A stretch of 29,068 nucleotides of DNA from an uncultured Muribaculaceae bacterium (GTDB taxonomy: Bacteria; Bacteroidota; Bacteroidia; Bacteroidales; Muribaculaceae), in the NCBI GenBank assembly GCA_910586455.1, contig CAJUHX010000025.1, forward strand, positions 1 to 29,068. Reading direction: 5' to 3'. Below, piece after piece: positions 1 through 7,173 of this stretch (position 1 is the first letter of the stretch; the number at the start of each line of letters is the position of its first letter). Made by a program: the position numbers and the translations under genes. The notes under the pieces were generated by a model that searched no databases, was not told the DNA's origin, and was given only the letters and a program-made list of their open reading frames with translations.

Positions 1-902
1 ATGTCGCCCATGCCAAGGATACGGTCGGCCATACCCGAGGGGCGGAACTCGTCGATGCCTTCGAGGGTTTCGCCTGTACCAACGAACTTTATGGGCTTTT
101 CGACAACGGAGCGGATTGATATGGCCGCACCGCCGCGGGTGTCGCCGTCGAGCTTGGTGAGTACCACGCCCGAGAAGTCGAGGCGGTCGTTGAAGGCTTT
201 GGCTGTGTTCACGGCGTCCTGACCGGTCATGGAGTCGACCACAAAGAGGATTTCGCCGGGGTTCACGGCATTCTTTATGTTTTCAATCTCGTCCATCATC
301 TGTTCGTCGACAGCCAGACGGCCGGCGGTGTCGATAATCACGAGATTGTTGTTATTGGCTTTTGCATGGTCGATGGCGTGGCGCGCTATGCTTACGGGGT
401 CTTTCGAGCCTTCCTCGGAGTATACGGGAACGTCGATTTTTTCAGCGAGCACTTTCAGCTGGTCGATTGCTGCGGGGCGATATACGTCGCAGGCCACCAG
501 CAGCGGACGCATGGCGTTTTTGCTTTTGAGGCGTTTGGCCAGCTTGGCTGTGAAGGTGGTCTTACCCGAACCCTGCAGACCCGACATAAGTATGATTGCG
601 GGGTTGCCTTTAAGCTCCAGAGGTATGTTGTTTCCGCCCATGAGCGCCACGAGTTCGTCGTGTACAATCTTCACCATAAGCTCTTTGGGCTTGATGGCGT
701 TGATTACGTTCTGGCCCATGGCCTTCTGCTTTACGGTATCGACGAACGACTTGGCCACCTTATAGCTTACGTCGGCCTCCATAAGGGCCTTACGTACGTC
801 CTTAAGAGTTTCGGCCACGTTGATTTCGGTAATCTTGCCCTGGCCTTTAAGAATCTTGAAACTGCGTTCAAGGCGGTCGCTGAGGTTTTCGAACATTGAC
901 AT
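1..902 (-). CDS. ffh: Signal recognition particle GTPase Ffh (N-terminal 300 residues; 3' end off the left edge)
   Basis: Ffh binds signal peptides emerging from the ribosome and, with 4.5S RNA and FtsY, targets membrane proteins to the translocon. The visible part starts MSMFENLSDRLERSFK, the family-typical N domain, and continues into the G domain. The P-loop GLQGSGKTT lies at about residues 108-116, followed by a DVYRPAA segment, a DTAGR motif and a TKLDGDTRGGA motif. The Met-rich M domain, which binds RNA and signal peptide, is beyond position 1. The start could be ATG at 902 or ATG at 896; most Bacteroidota homologues begin MFENL, which favours 896, but 902 lies two bases after the panD stop. 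It is the last visible gene of panC-panD-ffh. The family call is certain; only the exact start is open. Confidence 0.97.
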   Translation of the reverse strand, partial: MSMFENLSDRLERSFKILKGQGKITEINVAETLKDVRKALMEADVSYKVAKSFVDTVKQKAMGQNVINAIKPKELMVKIVHDELVALMGGNNIPLELKGNPAIILMSGLQGSGKTTFTAKLAKRLKSKNAMRPLLVACDVYRPAAIDQLKVLAEKIDVPVYSEEGSKDPVSIARHAIDHAKANNNNLVIIDTAGRLAVDEQMMDEIENIKNAVNPGEILFVVDSMTGQDAVNTAKAFNDRLDFSGVVLTKLDGDTRGGAAISIRSVVEKPIKFVGTGETLEGIDEFRPSGMADRILGMGD

Positions 903-904
903 GG

Positions 905-1261
905 TTATTGCTGTATAAGGTGGTTAGTTTCGGTATCGGGGAAAATCACTGTTGGTTTGAAGGTGCGTGCTTCCTCGAAGGGCATAGAGGCGTAGCTCAT
1001 GATAATCACTATATCGCCGGGCTGTACCAGGCGTGCGGCCGCACCGTTGAGGCAAATCACACCGCTGCCGCGTTCGCCGGCGATGGTGTAGGTGTCGAGG
1101 CGTGCGCCGTTGTTGTTGTTGACAATATAGACTCTTTCGCCTACAAGTATGTTGGCGGCGTCGAGCAAATCCTGGTCGATTGTTATGCTGCCTATATAGT
1201 CGAGCCGGGATTCTGTTACGGTAACCCGGTGGATTTTTGATTTTAGAACTTCAACGTTCAT
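905..1261 (-). CDS. panD: Aspartate 1-decarboxylase PanD
   Basis: PanD converts L-aspartate to beta-alanine, one of the two substrates of PanC. It is made as a pro-enzyme that cleaves itself between Gly and Ser to form a pyruvoyl cofactor. With the ATG at 1261 the protein is 118 residues, and the cleavage motif YIGS puts Gly24-Ser25 exactly at the classical numbering. A TTG nine bases upstream (1270) would add three residues but overlaps the panC stop, so I reject it. The Lys9 and His11 of the start MNVEVLKSKIHRVTV also match the family. The gene begins five bases after the panC stop and ends two bases before ffh, so co-transcription and translational coupling are expected. Confidence 0.97.
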   Translation of the reverse strand: MNVEVLKSKIHRVTVTESRLDYIGSITIDQDLLDAANILVGERVYIVNNNNGARLDTYTIAGERGSGVICLNGAAARLVQPGDIVIIMSYASMPFEEARTFKPTVIFPDTETNHLIQQ

Positions 1262-1266
1262 GGCTT

Positions 1267-2112
1267 TCAAAAGAAGATTATGTTGTCAATCAGGCGTACA
1301 TCGCCGCAATATACAGTGATGCACCCGGCTGCGTGGTTGGCGTCGGCCCAGTCGGCCACGGGCTGCATGGTTTCGGCGTTTACAATTTCAAAATATTCCA
1401 CCTCCATGTATGGCACGGAGTTGATTGTGTCGGTCACAAGAGCTTTGGTATCGGCCACGCTGTGTCCGGCGGCGGCGAATTCCTTGCCCAGACGCAGGGC
1501 CTTGTATATTTCGGGTGCCACCCGGCGCTGCTCGGGGGTAAGGCGTACGTTGCGCGAGCTCATGGCCAGACCGTCGTCGTGGCGTTTGATAGGGCAGGCC
1601 ACGATTTCCAGGTCGAAGCCCTCGATTTCCACCATGCGGCGTATTACGGCAATCTGCTGAAAGTCTTTTTCTCCGAAATATGCGCGGTTCGGACGAACCA
1701 TGTCAAACAGTTTGCTCACCACCTGTGCCACGCCGTTGAAGTGTCCTGGGCGCATGGGGCCTTCCATTACTTCGGCCACGGGACCGAGGTCGAAGGTGCG
1801 GGTATCGGGTTGCGGATACATCTCGCTGACCGATGGTATAAATGCAACGTCGACTCCCGCTTTTTCCAGCAGGGCGCAGTCGGCTTCCTCGGTACGCGGA
1901 TAGGTAAGCAGATCGTTCTGGTTATTGAACTGGGTAGGATTGACAAATACACTTACTACCACGGCCTGACAGTCGTGGCGCGCTTTGTCCACCAGCGATA
2001 TATGGCCGGCGTGCAGGGCGCCCATTGTGGGCACAAGACCCACGGTTTTTCCCTGCTCTTTGAACTTGGCCACACGTTGGCGCAGTTCATCGACGGTACG
2101 GATTATTTCCAT
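1267..2112 (-). CDS. panC: Pantoate--beta-alanine ligase (pantothenate synthetase) PanC
   Basis: PanC condenses pantoate with beta-alanine using ATP, the last step of pantothenate (vitamin B5) synthesis, in the cytoplasm. The N-terminal nucleotide-binding motif PTMGALHAGH covers residues 28-37, with the HAGH form of the HIGH signature; NPTQF, YFGEKDFQQ and a KMSKS-like MSSRN segment follow in the usual order. The length of 281 residues is normal. I chose the ATG at 2112 (MEIIRTVDEL); a TTG at 2127 is in frame, but family proteins begin at the later site. It is the first gene of panC-panD-ffh and is preceded by a good Bacteroidota promoter at 2165-2196. PanD, which supplies beta-alanine, is directly downstream. 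No panB or panE is in the window. Confidence 0.98.
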   Translation of the reverse strand: MEIIRTVDELRQRVAKFKEQGKTVGLVPTMGALHAGHISLVDKARHDCQAVVVSVFVNPTQFNNQNDLLTYPRTEEADCALLEKAGVDVAFIPSVSEMYPQPDTRTFDLGPVAEVMEGPMRPGHFNGVAQVVSKLFDMVRPNRAYFGEKDFQQIAVIRRMVEIEGFDLEIVACPIKRHDDGLAMSSRNVRLTPEQRRVAPEIYKALRLGKEFAAAGHSVADTKALVTDTINSVPYMEVEYFEIVNAETMQPVADWADANHAAGCITVYCGDVRLIDNIIFF

Positions 2113-2164
2113 TGTATTTCTTTGCAAAGTAAAAGACCGAGTTCGCTCGGCTTTAATTCGGCTG

Positions 2165-2196
2165 CAAAATTAGTGATAATTCCTGAAATTCGCAAA
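2165..2196 (-). promoter_or_regulatory. Bacteroidota-type promoter for panC-panD-ffh
   Basis: On the minus strand the sequence reads TTTG (2196-2193), a 20-base spacer, then TAATTTTG (2172-2165). This matches the Bacteroidota sigma-ABfr consensus TTTG-N19/21-TAnnTTTG. Transcription would start near 2160, giving a leader of roughly 50 bases before the panC ATG at 2112. It also lies downstream of the 2242-4106 gene pair, separating the two units. Confidence 0.7.
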
Positions 2197-2241
2197 TTTT
2201 AGCAGATGCAGATTGATGGCTGCCGCCGAGGCGTGGGACGG

Positions 2242-3078
2242 TCATTTGAAAATGGCGTTGACGCGTGTGGGCGAAGCGCCGAGTTCAATCGCTTTCAAGG
2301 CATCGGCGTGTGCGTCGTCAAGCCTGTAGAGTGCCTTATTGAGCTTGGCGCGGTAGTAGTACAACTCGGGGTCGTGGCTGTAGCGTTTGAGTCCTGCCGA
2401 TATTATTGCCGAGGCTTCGCTGTAGTCGTCGAGCGCCATCAGGCAGCCGGCAAGAGCCGAATAATATTCGGGCGAGGGCGTTTCTTCAACGAGCCGCCGC
2501 AGGTACGGTATTGCCAGGCGGTCCTGCCCGGTGAGCGAATACAGGGCGGCAAGTGCGGTTGCTGTGTCGAGCGACCGCGGTGCACGGCTCTCGAGTACCG
2601 TGAAATCGCTTTCGGCAATGTCGCGCCGTCCGCCGTACAGTGCCATCATGCCGTGGTAGTAGCGGGCGTCGAGGTTAAGCGAGTCTATGTTGAGTACGGT
2701 GCAGAAGTCGTCGTAGGCGCGCCGGTCGTCGCCCAGTTTCATCAGCACATGGGCGCGGTTCTGTATGGCGGTGGTCATGCGTGGGGCACGCTCTATCAGT
2801 TCGTCGAGTTTTTTCAGTGCCAGCGAATCGCGGTCCATATAGCTGTAGACCATGGCGAGATTGCTTTGCAGCAGCGGATTTGATTCTCGTTCGGGGTCTA
2901 CCGACATGGCGTCGAGCAGGCGTTGGGCGGCTTCAGGGTAGTTGCCGTCGGCTATGGCTGCCTCGGCCTCGCCCACCAGTATCACGTATGGGTCTTCGTC
3001 GTAATTCACCGCTGCCGGCTCGGCGGCGTGCAGTGTGGCGGCTGCAAGCAGTGCCGGCAGTATAAGGGCTTGTTTCAT
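2242..3078 (-). CDS. Secreted tetratricopeptide-repeat protein
   Basis: This is a 278-residue protein with a signal peptide (MKQALILPALLAAATLHA, cleavage near residue 19) followed by helical repeats of TPR type across almost the whole length. Typical repeat residues are visible in segments such as NLAMVYSYMDRDSLALKKL, ALAALYSLTGQDRLAIPYL and YYYRAKLNKALYRLDDA. TPR arrays are protein-binding scaffolds; nothing shows the partner. Its ATG overlaps the mltG stop (ATGA), so the two are translated together, and a role in cell-envelope assembly alongside MltG is inference. Met1 at 3078 is the only sensible start. No catalytic motif is seen. Confidence 0.85.
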   Translation of the reverse strand: MKQALILPALLAAATLHAAEPAAVNYDEDPYVILVGEAEAAIADGNYPEAAQRLLDAMSVDPERESNPLLQSNLAMVYSYMDRDSLALKKLDELIERAPRMTTAIQNRAHVLMKLGDDRRAYDDFCTVLNIDSLNLDARYYHGMMALYGGRRDIAESDFTVLESRAPRSLDTATALAALYSLTGQDRLAIPYLRRLVEETPSPEYYSALAGCLMALDDYSEASAIISAGLKRYSHDPELYYYRAKLNKALYRLDDAHADALKAIELGASPTRVNAIFK

Positions 3079-4106
3079 CGTATGTTGCGTTTGTTTAACT
3101 CGGCCTGATATCGTCGGGCGTTGGCTATATGCGATTTATAGTCTGTGGCAAAGTTGTGGTATCCCGAGAAGTCTTCCTTGGCACACATATATATATACGG
3201 GTGTTGCGGGGCATCGAGCACGCCGTCGATTGTGGCGGTTTCTACAAGGCGTATCGGGCCGGGAGGCAGTCCGCCTACTATATATGTATTGTAGGGCGAA
3301 GGTGTTTTCAGCATCCGGCCGCTTATGCGCCGTATGGCAAAGTCGCCGATAGCAAACTTCACTGTGGGGTCGGCCTGCAGCTTTATGCCTTTGTTTAGGC
3401 GGTTGAGATACAGGCGTGCCACCCGCGGACGCTCGTCGGCTTTGGCGGTTTCTTCCTCCACAATCGAGGCCAGGGTGGCGACTCCTACAGGTGTCAGCCC
3501 AAGCTTGCGGGCCTTGGCGCGGCGTTCGTCGGTCCAGAATCGCTTGTAGGAGTCGGCTACCTGCGACATCAGTTTGACAGGCGAGTCGGTCCAGTACAGC
3601 TCGTATGTGTATGGCAGGAATGCTGCGGCAAACTGAGTGGAGTCGGCGAAGCCTATGCTGCGCAGTACAGAGTCGGCGCTATGCCGCAGGCTTTGGGCGC
3701 TGAAAGCCATGCGCGAGCCTATGCGCCTGTACAGCTGGTCGAGCGTGCGGGCATTGCCTACTGCAATACGCAGTGGAGTCTGTCGGTTGAACCGCAGATT
3801 CCGGCTTACGGTTATGGCTTTGTCGCCCGGATTGACCACATACGAGCCGTAAGCCTTGGCCGGGTCGGCCTTCTGAGCCTTCCATAGAGTGTACACTCGC
3901 GAGCCGAAGCCTTGGCCCAGGCGTGCCGATAGAGTGTCGGACAGAGCCTGCGGGCTTGTTTCTGCGGGCACATAAAAGCGCACCGGTTCTGGTCCGGTAT
4001 AAGTATTGTTGATATATCGCCATGCCATCCATGCGCCTGCTGCTCCGGCAGCCAGCGCGCACAGCACGAATATGAGCCATTTGTTGGGCCGTTTCTTTTT
4101 CTTCAT
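3075..4106 (-). CDS. mltG: Endolytic murein transglycosylase MltG
   Basis: MltG (YceG family) is an inner-membrane lytic transglycosylase that cuts nascent glycan strands and so sets their length. The 343-residue protein starts with a positively charged tail (MKKKKRPNK), then one membrane helix at about residues 10-28, and a periplasmic domain. The catalytic Glu is Glu217 in ASIVEEET, followed by LYLNRL, LQADPTVKFAIG and the C-terminal GLPPGPI segment, all family landmarks. The stop overlaps the start of the TPR gene by one ATGA. A promoter with 19-base spacing sits only a few bases upstream of the ATG. The family call is secure. Confidence 0.96.
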   Translation of the reverse strand: MKKKKRPNKWLIFVLCALAAGAAGAWMAWRYINNTYTGPEPVRFYVPAETSPQALSDTLSARLGQGFGSRVYTLWKAQKADPAKAYGSYVVNPGDKAITVSRNLRFNRQTPLRIAVGNARTLDQLYRRIGSRMAFSAQSLRHSADSVLRSIGFADSTQFAAAFLPYTYELYWTDSPVKLMSQVADSYKRFWTDERRAKARKLGLTPVGVATLASIVEEETAKADERPRVARLYLNRLNKGIKLQADPTVKFAIGDFAIRRISGRMLKTPSPYNTYIVGGLPPGPIRLVETATIDGVLDAPQHPYIYMCAKEDFSGYHNFATDYKSHIANARRYQAELNKRNIR

Positions 4107-4110
4107 GCCG

Positions 4111-4141
4111 CGAAGTTACGTAAAAATCGTAAACTCGCAAA
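4111..4141 (-). promoter_or_regulatory. Promoter of mltG, very close to the start codon
   Basis: The minus strand shows TTTG (4141-4138), 19 bases, then TAACTTCG (4118-4111), one base off the TAnnTTTG consensus. Transcription would begin at about 4105-4108, essentially at the mltG ATG (4106-4104), which would make the message leaderless or nearly so. Confidence 0.5.
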
Positions 4142-4164
4142 CGGGTTTATTGAAAATTAACGGA

Positions 4165-4371
4165 CTACAGCATCACGGGGCGCCGGTCGCTCCAGCCCTG
4201 GGTGCCGTTGCGGAGCACCAGGTCGAGCAGAGTGCGGCTGCTGCCAATGTGGCGGCGCAGTTCGGCAAAGATATCGGCTTCGCTGTTCATGCCGGTAAAG
4301 CGCAGATTGGCTATCTCGCGGCCCATGCGGTAGACGCGGGCGAATATTATGTCGGTTCTGCTTATTGTCAT
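4165..4371 (-). CDS. Small hypothetical protein, 68 residues
   Basis: This is a 68-residue basic protein starting MTISRTDIIFARVYRMGRE, with no signal peptide or membrane helix. I do not recognise the family. Its middle (ADIFAELRRHIGSSRTLLDLVLRNG) looks like an amphipathic helix pair. Support for a real gene comes from a well-placed promoter-like TAAATTTG at 4404-4411, giving a leader of about 25 bases, from the ATG at 4371, and from coding that fills the space between that promoter and the mltG promoter. It is on the same strand as mltG, 58 bases upstream of it, and ends with TAG. Confidence 0.6.
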   Translation of the reverse strand: MTISRTDIIFARVYRMGREIANLRFTGMNSEADIFAELRRHIGSSRTLLDLVLRNGTQGWSDRRPVML

Positions 4372-4403
4372 AGTGTCGAGGAGTTAAATTTGTGATTATG
4401 ATG

Positions 4404-4411
4404 CAAATTTA
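4404..4411 (-). promoter_or_regulatory. -7 element for the 68-residue gene
   Basis: The minus strand reads TAAATTTG here, a full match to TAnnTTTG, about 33 bases before the ATG at 4371. There is no good TTTG at the usual distance upstream, so it is a weaker call. The stretch 4372-4525 between this gene and the divergent cupin is AT-rich and holds no gene. Confidence 0.45.
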
Positions 4412-4525
4412 GTTTTACATATGGGCAATAAGCAGACACAGGATGCTTAAAATATTTTAAATTTACGATAACTCGGGAGCGGAATAATGTTTTTATTTCA
4501 AGTAAGTCATAAAACACATAATATT

Positions 4526-4882
4526 ATGAAACTCAAAACAGCAGTAGATTATCAGACCGGTCGCATTATGGCCACTGATATTGTAAAAAACGATAACGGA
4601 CAGGCCTCATTGATGGCTTTTGATGAAGGAGCCACAATAGCGGTTCATAAGGCACCTGGCGATGCACTTGTGCAGGTATTGGAGGGCGATGTAGTTTTTG
4701 TGGTCGAAGGAGAGAAGCGTGAACTCACCGAGGGCGATTACTTTACCATGTCGGTAGGTATGGTACACGAAGTGTACGCGGTAAAGCGCTCGAAAGTACT
4801 GCTTACACTCATCAAAACCGACGTATGCGGCTGCTCCGAAAAAGACAAAGCACAGGCAGAAGAATTGCTGCCCGAAGCATAG
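4526..4882 (+). CDS. Small cupin-domain protein
   Basis: This 118-residue single-domain protein has a cupin (double-stranded beta-helix) fold. The motif region VHKAPGDALVQVLEGDVVFVVEG, followed by LTEGDYFTMSVGMVHEVYAV, corresponds to the two conserved cupin motifs and retains His residues that could bind a metal. It ends with a Cys-containing tail (DVCGCSEKDKAQ). Substrate and reaction are unknown. I chose the ATG at 4526 (MKLKTAVDYQTGRIM); an in-frame ATG at 4487 would add 13 residues not typical of the family. It is a single-gene unit, divergent from the 68-residue gene and convergent with the phosphatase operon. It ends with TAG, so amber is used as a normal stop here. Confidence 0.88.
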   Translation: MKLKTAVDYQTGRIMATDIVKNDNGQASLMAFDEGATIAVHKAPGDALVQVLEGDVVFVVEGEKRELTEGDYFTMSVGMVHEVYAVKRSKVLLTLIKTDVCGCSEKDKAQAEELLPEA

Positions 4883-4912
4883 ATGTTTTATTAATTAATG
4901 ACAATTCAGACT

Positions 4913-4944
4913 GAGAGGGCCGGCCGATATCGGCCGGCCCTCTC
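4913..4944. terminator. Perfect 32-bp palindrome, bidirectional terminator between convergent genes
   Basis: The sequence is a perfect inverted repeat with 16-base arms and no spacer (centre GAT|ATC), very GC-rich in the arms (AGGGCCGGCCG). It lies 30 bases after the cupin stop and 18 bases after the end of the convergent phosphatase gene. The plus strand continues with TTTGCC, a short T run. The position between two converging genes fits a shared terminator. Confidence 0.75.
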
Positions 4945-4962
4945 TTTGCCATATTGTTAAGC

Positions 4963-6216
4963 TTACAGTGGCAGACAGCGTAGCATATACTCGCGGGCCT
5001 GCTGCCAGGGTATGTATCGAGCGGTGTTGTTAGGAATCAACGACACCGGTTTCTCGTTGAGATCAACGCGCAGATAGTATCTGCCGCTGTCCTTGGCTTT
5101 GAACAGAATCATCTGAAGGTTGGCGGCCATAGGCACAACATCGAAGTCGCGCCAGTGTTGGCCTACAGTGTCGAAATAGTTGGTGAGGTAGTAGCAGCCC
5201 GGCAGGTGTAGCAGCGAAAGCAGCGGCATCAGGGTTTCGGCATGTCCGAAGCGCAGCTGAACCGATGCAGGCGAATTGCCTTCGATGAACTCCTCGGTGG
5301 TGGTAATCAGATTGGTGAGTAACTCGGAGGCGATGTCGGCAGGCAACGACGACACCGTTGTGGCTGTACGGCAAAGATATTGGCGCAGGTTGAAGCAACT
5401 CCACAGGGCGTTGTATTCGTCCTTGGTGAAATACTCGGTGGTGTTGCAGTCGACCGACATAGCCGAGCATCCGGCAATCACATAGTATTCAACCAGAGCC
5501 AGCTGCAACCGCTCGCGTTCGGAGGAGTAGGGGAAATTCCGCCCCAGCACCTTGTCGATGGCCGAGGTGGGGCAGTACTGCTCCACATATTCGTTGTATT
5601 TCTCCAGCCATGGGCCTTGCTTTTTGTATTCCACAAACTCAGTGTCGAGGTCGAAAAAACGCATTATCGGCGAGTTCATGCGGCCTGTGGTGGTTACGAA
5701 GTTGATGCGGTTGTCCATGCGGTCGAGCTGGTGGGTGAAGCTGTACATACTCATCATGGCCCGCGGCGAGTAGCTCGATATGGCGTTGACCGTTCCACCC
5801 GAAAAAGCCTCGCCGAAGTTATAGAACATGCGGGTGGCTATGGCACGCTGTTCGGCCATGCCCAGCGAGTCGAGCGAACCCCATCGGTCGGTACTCAGTG
5901 TGATGATATGCTCGTTGAGCTGTCGCAGTTTGCGGCCTGCCGGGGTTATTGTGCCCGCCGAGTCGGCGCGTTCAAGGGCGCGGCGCATAGTCATGCAGTT
6001 GACAGCCGAAGCCGGATAGCGTGCGCCGTGTCGGCCCACATGATTAATAAACACAGGGGTGAGTGAGTCGGGGTACACAGCCGGATTGATATCTGTCGGA
6101 TACGGAGTCAGCGAGCCCTCGCACTGCGAGGCGCTGTAGCTTGTAAGCATGGGGTCCGCGGCATGCAGGCCTAAAGCGCCCGCCATCAGAATTACCGCCG
6201 CCAAAATATGTTTCAT
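4963..6216 (-). CDS. Secreted histidine acid phosphatase of the MINPP (phytase) type
   Basis: This is a branch-2 histidine phosphatase that removes phosphate from inositol polyphosphates or similar esters, presumably in the periplasm. The 417-residue protein has a signal peptide (MKHILAAVILMAGALGLHA). The catalytic RHGARYP is at residues 62-68 (nucleophile His63), and the proton-donor motif is HAE at 325-327. HAE in place of HD is the hallmark of multiple inositol polyphosphate phosphatases, as known for a Bacteroides enzyme, rather than E. coli AppA-type phytases. The ATG overlaps the stop of the upstream FdtA-like gene (ATGA), so it is the third gene of that operon. Substrate specificity is inferred from the motif; other phosphate esters are possible. 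Confidence 0.87.
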   Translation of the reverse strand: MKHILAAVILMAGALGLHAADPMLTSYSASQCEGSLTPYPTDINPAVYPDSLTPVFINHVGRHGARYPASAVNCMTMRRALERADSAGTITPAGRKLRQLNEHIITLSTDRWGSLDSLGMAEQRAIATRMFYNFGEAFSGGTVNAISSYSPRAMMSMYSFTHQLDRMDNRINFVTTTGRMNSPIMRFFDLDTEFVEYKKQGPWLEKYNEYVEQYCPTSAIDKVLGRNFPYSSERERLQLALVEYYVIAGCSAMSVDCNTTEYFTKDEYNALWSCFNLRQYLCRTATTVSSLPADIASELLTNLITTTEEFIEGNSPASVQLRFGHAETLMPLLSLLHLPGCYYLTNYFDTVGQHWRDFDVVPMAANLQMILFKAKDSGRYYLRVDLNEKPVSLIPNNTARYIPWQQAREYMLRCLPL

Positions 6217-6641
6217 ATCTGTTTGTGTTTTATATATTCGGAGTAGTCGTTAATATAGTCATTCTTGTCATACCCGTAGCGGCACATCACCAGCGCCACA
6301 GAGCCCGACGAGAAATCGCACAGCTGCACCCATAGCCCCGGGGGGATGTGCAGCATCTCGTAAGGCCGCTTTAGCTGGAACACGCGGCTGCGTCGGCCAT
6401 CGTCGACCTTCACTGCAAAACTGCCGCTTACAGCCACAATCAGTTGGTGGTCGCGTATGTGCGAGTGCACACCACGTTCGGCCGCTGCCGGTACGTCATA
6501 TATATAAAACACTCTTTCGATAGGAAATGGCACAGTGTGCATGCCCTGAACCACACAAAGGTCGCCTTTTCGGTCGCTGTGGTGAGGGTCGAGTGCTATT
6601 ATCCGGGCGTCGTCGACGGTAGAATCAATCATTTCTCGCAT
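6213..6641 (-). CDS. FdtA/WxcM-like cupin, putative sugar-nucleotide 3,4-ketoisomerase (second copy)
   Basis: Family members (FdtA, QdtA) move the keto group of dTDP-4-keto-6-deoxyglucose from C4 to C3 on the way to amino sugars of surface glycans. This 142-residue single-domain cupin has the family core: RVFYIYDVP, ERGVHSHIRDHQLIVAVSGSF, IPPGLWVQL and DFSSGSVALVMC. The GHAH active-site pair appears as VHSH, so both His are kept but the Gly is lost. The start may be 6641 or the ATG at 6632; both overlap the upstream paralogue's stop. Its own stop overlaps the phosphatase start. No other nucleotide-sugar gene is near, so the sugar is unknown and an accessory or regulatory role cannot be excluded. 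Confidence 0.8.
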   Translation of the reverse strand: MREMIDSTVDDARIIALDPHHSDRKGDLCVVQGMHTVPFPIERVFYIYDVPAAAERGVHSHIRDHQLIVAVSGSFAVKVDDGRRSRVFQLKRPYEMLHIPPGLWVQLCDFSSGSVALVMCRYGYDKNDYINDYSEYIKHKQI

Positions 6642-7029
6642 ACACCATAAAGTCTTCGTAGTTGCGTATATAGTCGGCCTCGTCGTAGTCAGTCGACGAT
6701 AATATCAGGGCTATTGAATTGGTGCTGAAATTGCTTATTTCGCGCCAGGTGCCGGCAGGCACATATAGGCCGTAATACGAGCAGTTGAGGCTGAACGAGT
6801 CGCTTTCGTGTCCGTTGTCGGTCATTACGTCGAAACTGCCGCTTAGTGCTACAATCAGCTCCTGCCCCTGCCGGTAGGCGTGTCCGCCGCGGCGTTCGCC
6901 GCCCGGCACGTCGAAAATCCAGTACACTCGCCGTATCTCGAACGGTACGTCGCCGAGCTGTTCGATAGCCGTGAGGTTGCCCCGGCTATCAGGAATTTTT
7001 TTCAGATGTATTATTTTGGCGTAATTCAT
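6625..7029 (-). CDS. FdtA/WxcM-like cupin, putative sugar-nucleotide 3,4-ketoisomerase (first copy)
   Basis: This 134-residue cupin is closer to canonical FdtA than its downstream neighbour. It starts MNYAKIIHLKKIPDSRGNL, then IPDSRGNLTAIEQ, FEIRRVYWIFDVPGGERRGGHAY, LIVALSGSFDV, GLYVPAGTWREISNFS and DEADYIRNYEDF. In the family the GHAH motif places two His in the active site; here the second His is Tyr (GHAY), which could alter catalysis. I chose the ATG at 7029 over an immediately preceding GTG (7032). It heads a three-gene operon with a second paralogue and a MINPP phosphatase, and has a promoter with correct spacing 20 bases upstream. The two copies look like an old tandem duplication. Confidence 0.83.
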   Translation of the reverse strand: MNYAKIIHLKKIPDSRGNLTAIEQLGDVPFEIRRVYWIFDVPGGERRGGHAYRQGQELIVALSGSFDVMTDNGHESDSFSLNCSYYGLYVPAGTWREISNFSTNSIALILSSTDYDEADYIRNYEDFMVYARND

Positions 7030-7048
7030 CACTCAATTTTTTACGCCT

Positions 7049-7079
7049 CTAAGTTACAAATAAAATCCGAAACAGCAAA
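7049..7079 (-). promoter_or_regulatory. Promoter of the FdtA-like/phosphatase operon
   Basis: The minus strand has TTTG (7079-7076), 19 bases, then TAACTTAG (7056-7049), which differs from TAnnTTTG at one base. The predicted start is near 7044, about 15 bases before the ATG at 7029. It is divergent from the tricorn promoter at 7141. Confidence 0.5.
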
Positions 7080-7116
7080 AATATACGAGAGGGCAGTTTA
7101 CTCTACAAAAAATATA

Positions 7117-7148
7117 TTTTTAAAATTCGGAAAAAATGAGTACATTTG
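7117..7148 (+). promoter_or_regulatory. Promoter of the tricorn protease operon
   Basis: TACATTTG at 7141-7148 fully matches the TAnnTTTG -7 element, and a T-rich stretch (7117-7121) sits at the -33 distance. Transcription would start near 7153, about 20 bases before the ATG at 7174. Confidence 0.6.
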
Positions 7149-7173
7149 CATCACTAACACATTTCTTAGATAT

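Noticed and set aside
6880..7173. 98-codon upstream extension of the tricorn gene
   Set aside because: It would overlap the divergent FdtA-like gene and its promoter, precede the tricorn promoter at 7141, and bury the clear signal peptide that begins at 7174.
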